From positions 1-5,602 of the forward strand of contig CAIWTC010000671.1 in assembly GCA_903915485.1 (NCBI GenBank): 5,602 nt of DNA. The letters are read 5' to 3'. Position 1 is the stretch's first letter. Each line of letters starts with the position of its first letter. The notes beneath the pieces were generated by a model. It did no database searches and had not been told where the DNA came from. It saw only the letters and a list, made by a program, of their open reading frames with translations. Made by a program: the position numbers and the translations under genes. The stretch is from an uncultured Ignavibacteriales bacterium. Its GTDB lineage: Bacteria; Bacteroidota; Ignavibacteria; Ignavibacteriales; Ignavibacteriaceae. This document shows, piece after piece, positions 5,495-5,602 of this stretch.

Positions 5495-5602
5495 TTAATT
5501 AATGTCTTTCATTGCTACCCAATCAATATCATTATAGTCTTGGTTCTCTCCACCCATAGCCCAAATGAATGTGTAATTCTGAGTAGCAGCACCTGAATGA
5601 AT
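5495..5602 (-). CDS. kduI: 5-keto-4-deoxyuronate isomerase, C-terminal 35 residues (cut by right edge)
   Basis: KduI isomerises 5-keto-4-deoxyuronate (from lyase-generated unsaturated uronates) to 3-deoxy-D-glycero-2,5-hexodiulosonate, upstream of KduD, KDG kinase and Eda. The frame enters at the right edge and ends with TAA at 5497-5495. The 35 residues read IHSGAATQNYTFIWAMGGEN and then QDYNDIDWVAMKDIN. From memory about 21 of 35 match the E. coli KduI C-terminus (IHSG..T..YTFIW.M.GENQ....D.D..VA.KD) without gaps. The histidine in IHSG would be the fourth zinc ligand (E. coli His245). The rest of the cupin, including the other three ligands, lies outside the window. The gene is followed by the heptamer repeat and then eda, on the same strand, which fits one uronate catabolic operon. 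The fragment is short, but the match is specific. Confidence 0.85.
   Translation of the reverse strand: MHSGAATQNYTFIWAMGGENQDYNDIDWVAMKDIN

Overview
This is a compact window from an AT-rich bacterial chromosome. All seven genes lie on the minus strand and are read from the right edge to the left. The genes look intact, but the two at the window edges are cut by the boundary. The base composition, short intergenic gaps, mixed weak and moderate ribosome-binding sites and the repeats point to a member of the Bacteroidota/Chlorobiota/Ignavibacteriota group. That placement is an impression, not a demonstrated assignment.

Layout in the direction of transcription: the last 35 codons of kduI (right edge to 5495); a 114-base gap with a heptamer tandem repeat and a possible weak promoter; eda, KDPG aldolase (5380-4739); an SDR-type D-mannonate oxidoreductase/fructuronate reductase (4726-3878); a divergent PfkA-family phosphotransferase with pyrophosphate-type active-site signatures (3843-2563); a HAD-family hydrolase with a large cap (2544-1657); a strong hairpin that probably ends this transcript (1635-1602); a 307-base gap holding a cluster of small hairpins and several inverted repeats; a YhcH/YjgK/YiaL-family protein (1349-900); and the N-terminal 294 residues of transketolase (882 to the left edge).

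The biochemical theme is uronic acid catabolism. KduI acts on the unsaturated-uronate product of polysaccharide lyases. The SDR serves the glucuronate/fructuronate arm. Both arms converge on 2-keto-3-deoxygluconate (KDG), which after phosphorylation is cleaved by Eda to pyruvate and glyceraldehyde 3-phosphate. Transketolase could take the triose phosphate onward. KduD, mannonate dehydratase and a PfkB-type KDG kinase are not in the window.

The least explained part is the tightly coupled pair of the PfkA-like kinase and the HAD hydrolase inside this operon. The PfkA-like protein keeps the phosphoryl-transfer core but appears to have lost arginines that hold the 6-phosphate of fructose 6-phosphate, so its real substrate is open. 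This pair is the best candidate here for an undescribed function.
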